Positions 6,384 to 7,159 of a DNA stretch of 7,159 nucleotides are shown here, one piece after another. Source of the DNA: Hyphomicrobiales bacterium (lineage in GTDB: Bacteria > Pseudomonadota > Alphaproteobacteria > Rhizobiales > Xanthobacteraceae); the NCBI GenBank assembly GCA_016201085.1, contig JACQDO010000332.1, forward strand, positions 1-7,159, in the 5' to 3' direction. The translations under genes were made by a program, and so were the position numbers. The notes under the pieces are model-generated. The model saw only the letters and a list, made by a program, of their open reading frames with translations. It was not told where the DNA came from and did not search any database. Position 1 is the first letter of the stretch; each line of letters begins with the position of its first letter.

Positions 6384-6776
6384 ATGCGCGCTAACATCAA
6401 ATCGCTGCTTGTGACGTCGATCGCCTTGGCATCGTTCGCCGGTCTGACCGGCACGGCAAGCGCTGCCGATCCGCACGGCCAGTGGGTGCGGCCGTCGACC
6501 GGCACGCAGATCAGTTTTTACGCCTGCGGCGGCAAGCTGTGCGCCAAGATCGTCGCGGTCAAGGACGAGGCGCGCAAGAGCACGATCGGCACCGTGATCG
6601 TCAAAGGAATGACCAAGAGCGGCGACAACAAATGGGAGGGCGACCTGCTCAATACCGACGACGGCAAAATCTATTCCGGCGTGGCCACATTGGAAGGACC
6701 GACCGCGCTCAATCTCAAAGGCTGCGTGGCCGGAGGACTCATCTGCCGCGGCGAGACCTGGACCAAGGTGAAGTAA
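6384..6776 (+). CDS. Secreted DUF2147 family protein
   Basis: A 130-residue exported protein of unknown function. Residues 1-27 form a signal peptide: basic MRANIK, a hydrophobic core (LLVTSIALASFAGL) and a TASA-A cleavage site near 27/28. The mature part follows the DUF2147 pattern: an early GQW (32-34), a SFYACGGKLCAKIV strand pair (44-57), a central TIGTVIVKGM, the WEGDLLNTDDGKIYSGV segment, and the closing GETWTKV. Family members usually have IYDPENGKTY where this has LLNTDDGKIY. Four cysteines remain after cleavage (48, 53, 114, 121), which could form two disulfides in the periplasm. GGGAG at 6371-6375 is 8 bases before the ATG. The stop is 7 bp upstream of the next gene, which is also exported, so the two are probably co-transcribed. 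Function unknown. Confidence 0.92.
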   Translation: MRANIKSLLVTSIALASFAGLTGTASAADPHGQWVRPSTGTQISFYACGGKLCAKIVAVKDEARKSTIGTVIVKGMTKSGDNKWEGDLLNTDDGKIYSGVATLEGPTALNLKGCVAGGLICRGETWTKVK

Positions 6777-6783
6777 TAAAGCC

Positions 6784-7159
6784 ATGCGCCTGCATCAATC
6801 GACGCTGCGCATCGCGATCGTCGCCTCGATGATCGCGATGGCGGGCGCAGCGCCCGCCTTCGCCCAGAGCGATCTTGCCCGCGCCTATCGCGTCATCGCT
6901 GCTAAGAAATTCGTCGACCTCACGCACAGCTTCTCACCCGACACGCCGGTGTGGTCGGGCTTCGGCCAGGCCAAGTTCTCGCCCGCGTCCGATCCGAAAA
7001 CCAAGAAGCCCTATACCATCAAGGACGACGGCTTCCGCACCACGTTCTACGAGATCGTCGGCCAGTACGGCACGCATGTCGATCCGCCGGCGCATTTCTC
7101 CGAGAACGGCATCACCCTGGACGAGATCCCGCTCAAGCAGATGATGCTGCCGCTGATCG
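6784..7159 (+). CDS. Secreted cyclase / kynurenine-formamidase-like metal hydrolase, 3' end cut off by the window
   Basis: First 125 residues of a protein of the cyclase family (PF04199), metal-dependent amide or ester hydrolases that include bacterial kynurenine formamidase KynB. An N-terminal signal peptide (about residues 1-27: basic start, IAIVASMIAMAGAAPAFA, then QS) predicts export to the periplasm, unlike the cytoplasmic KynB. FVDLTHSFSPDTPVW (43-57) is the conserved opening strand. GQYGTHVDPPAHF (93-105) is the metal-site motif with His98, Asp100 and His104. Usual family length is 210-290 residues, so the C-terminal half lies outside the window. The start ATG is 7 bp after the DUF2147 stop and has only a weak purine-rich segment (AAGGTGAAG) upstream, which suggests translational coupling. 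Substrate is unknown; formamidase is one possibility among several in this broad family. Confidence 0.92.
   Translation, partial: MRLHQSTLRIAIVASMIAMAGAAPAFAQSDLARAYRVIAAKKFVDLTHSFSPDTPVWSGFGQAKFSPASDPKTKKPYTIKDDGFRTTFYEIVGQYGTHVDPPAHFSENGITLDEIPLKQMMLPLI

Noticed and set aside
5619..6785. 388-codon open frame on the minus strand
   Set aside because: It is antisense to the clear MDR oxidoreductase and DUF2147 genes and has the repetitive G/A/D/L composition of a shadow frame in GC-rich DNA. Part of it is translated repeat (CRVKPGNDRG).

Overview
The window looks like a GC-rich alphaproteobacterial chromosome, most likely from the Hyphomicrobiales (Rhizobiales; Bradyrhizobium/Xanthobacteraceae-like). 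This rests on the adjacent mnmE and mnmG genes with a consensus chromosomal parS site between them, the many short palindromic repeats with CCGGGCTTGACCCGG or ATTCCGGG cores, and the high GC content at third codon positions. The species assignment is inference. In this group mnmE-mnmG-rsmG-parA-parB usually lies near the replication origin, so the window is probably origin-proximal.

Layout. Positions 1-3593 hold two minus-strand tRNA-modification genes. mnmE (3593 to 1935) is followed by mnmG (1825 to beyond the left edge). Their products form the complex that modifies U34 in the anticodon wobble position of several tRNAs. A perfect 20-bp palindrome that contains parS lies in the gap between them. 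mnmE is about 100 codons longer than usual. The excess sits in the G domain and contains two different palindromic DNA elements kept in frame: a GC-rich repeat (2557-2662) and an AT-rich segment bounded by inverted repeats (2228-2370).

Positions 3594-5381 are accessory in character. A 158-bp divergent intergenic region is followed by a plus-strand gene (3752-4669) for an uncharacterised protein. Its Thr/Asp/Lys spacing matches the catalytic residues of proteasome-type Ntn hydrolases exactly. Next come two copies, in the same orientation, of an 83-87-bp REPIN-like inverted repeat, with a small basic hypothetical ORF (4851-5195) between them.

Positions 5382-7159 are an ordinary-looking plus-strand run. 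It holds a zinc-free quinone-oxidoreductase-like MDR protein, a half-copy of the same repeat family, then two secreted proteins 7 bp apart: a DUF2147 protein and the first 125 residues of a metal-dependent cyclase/kynurenine-formamidase-family enzyme that runs off the right edge. No tRNA, rRNA, CRISPR array, transposase or riboswitch was seen. No stretch longer than about 190 bases lacks a gene.
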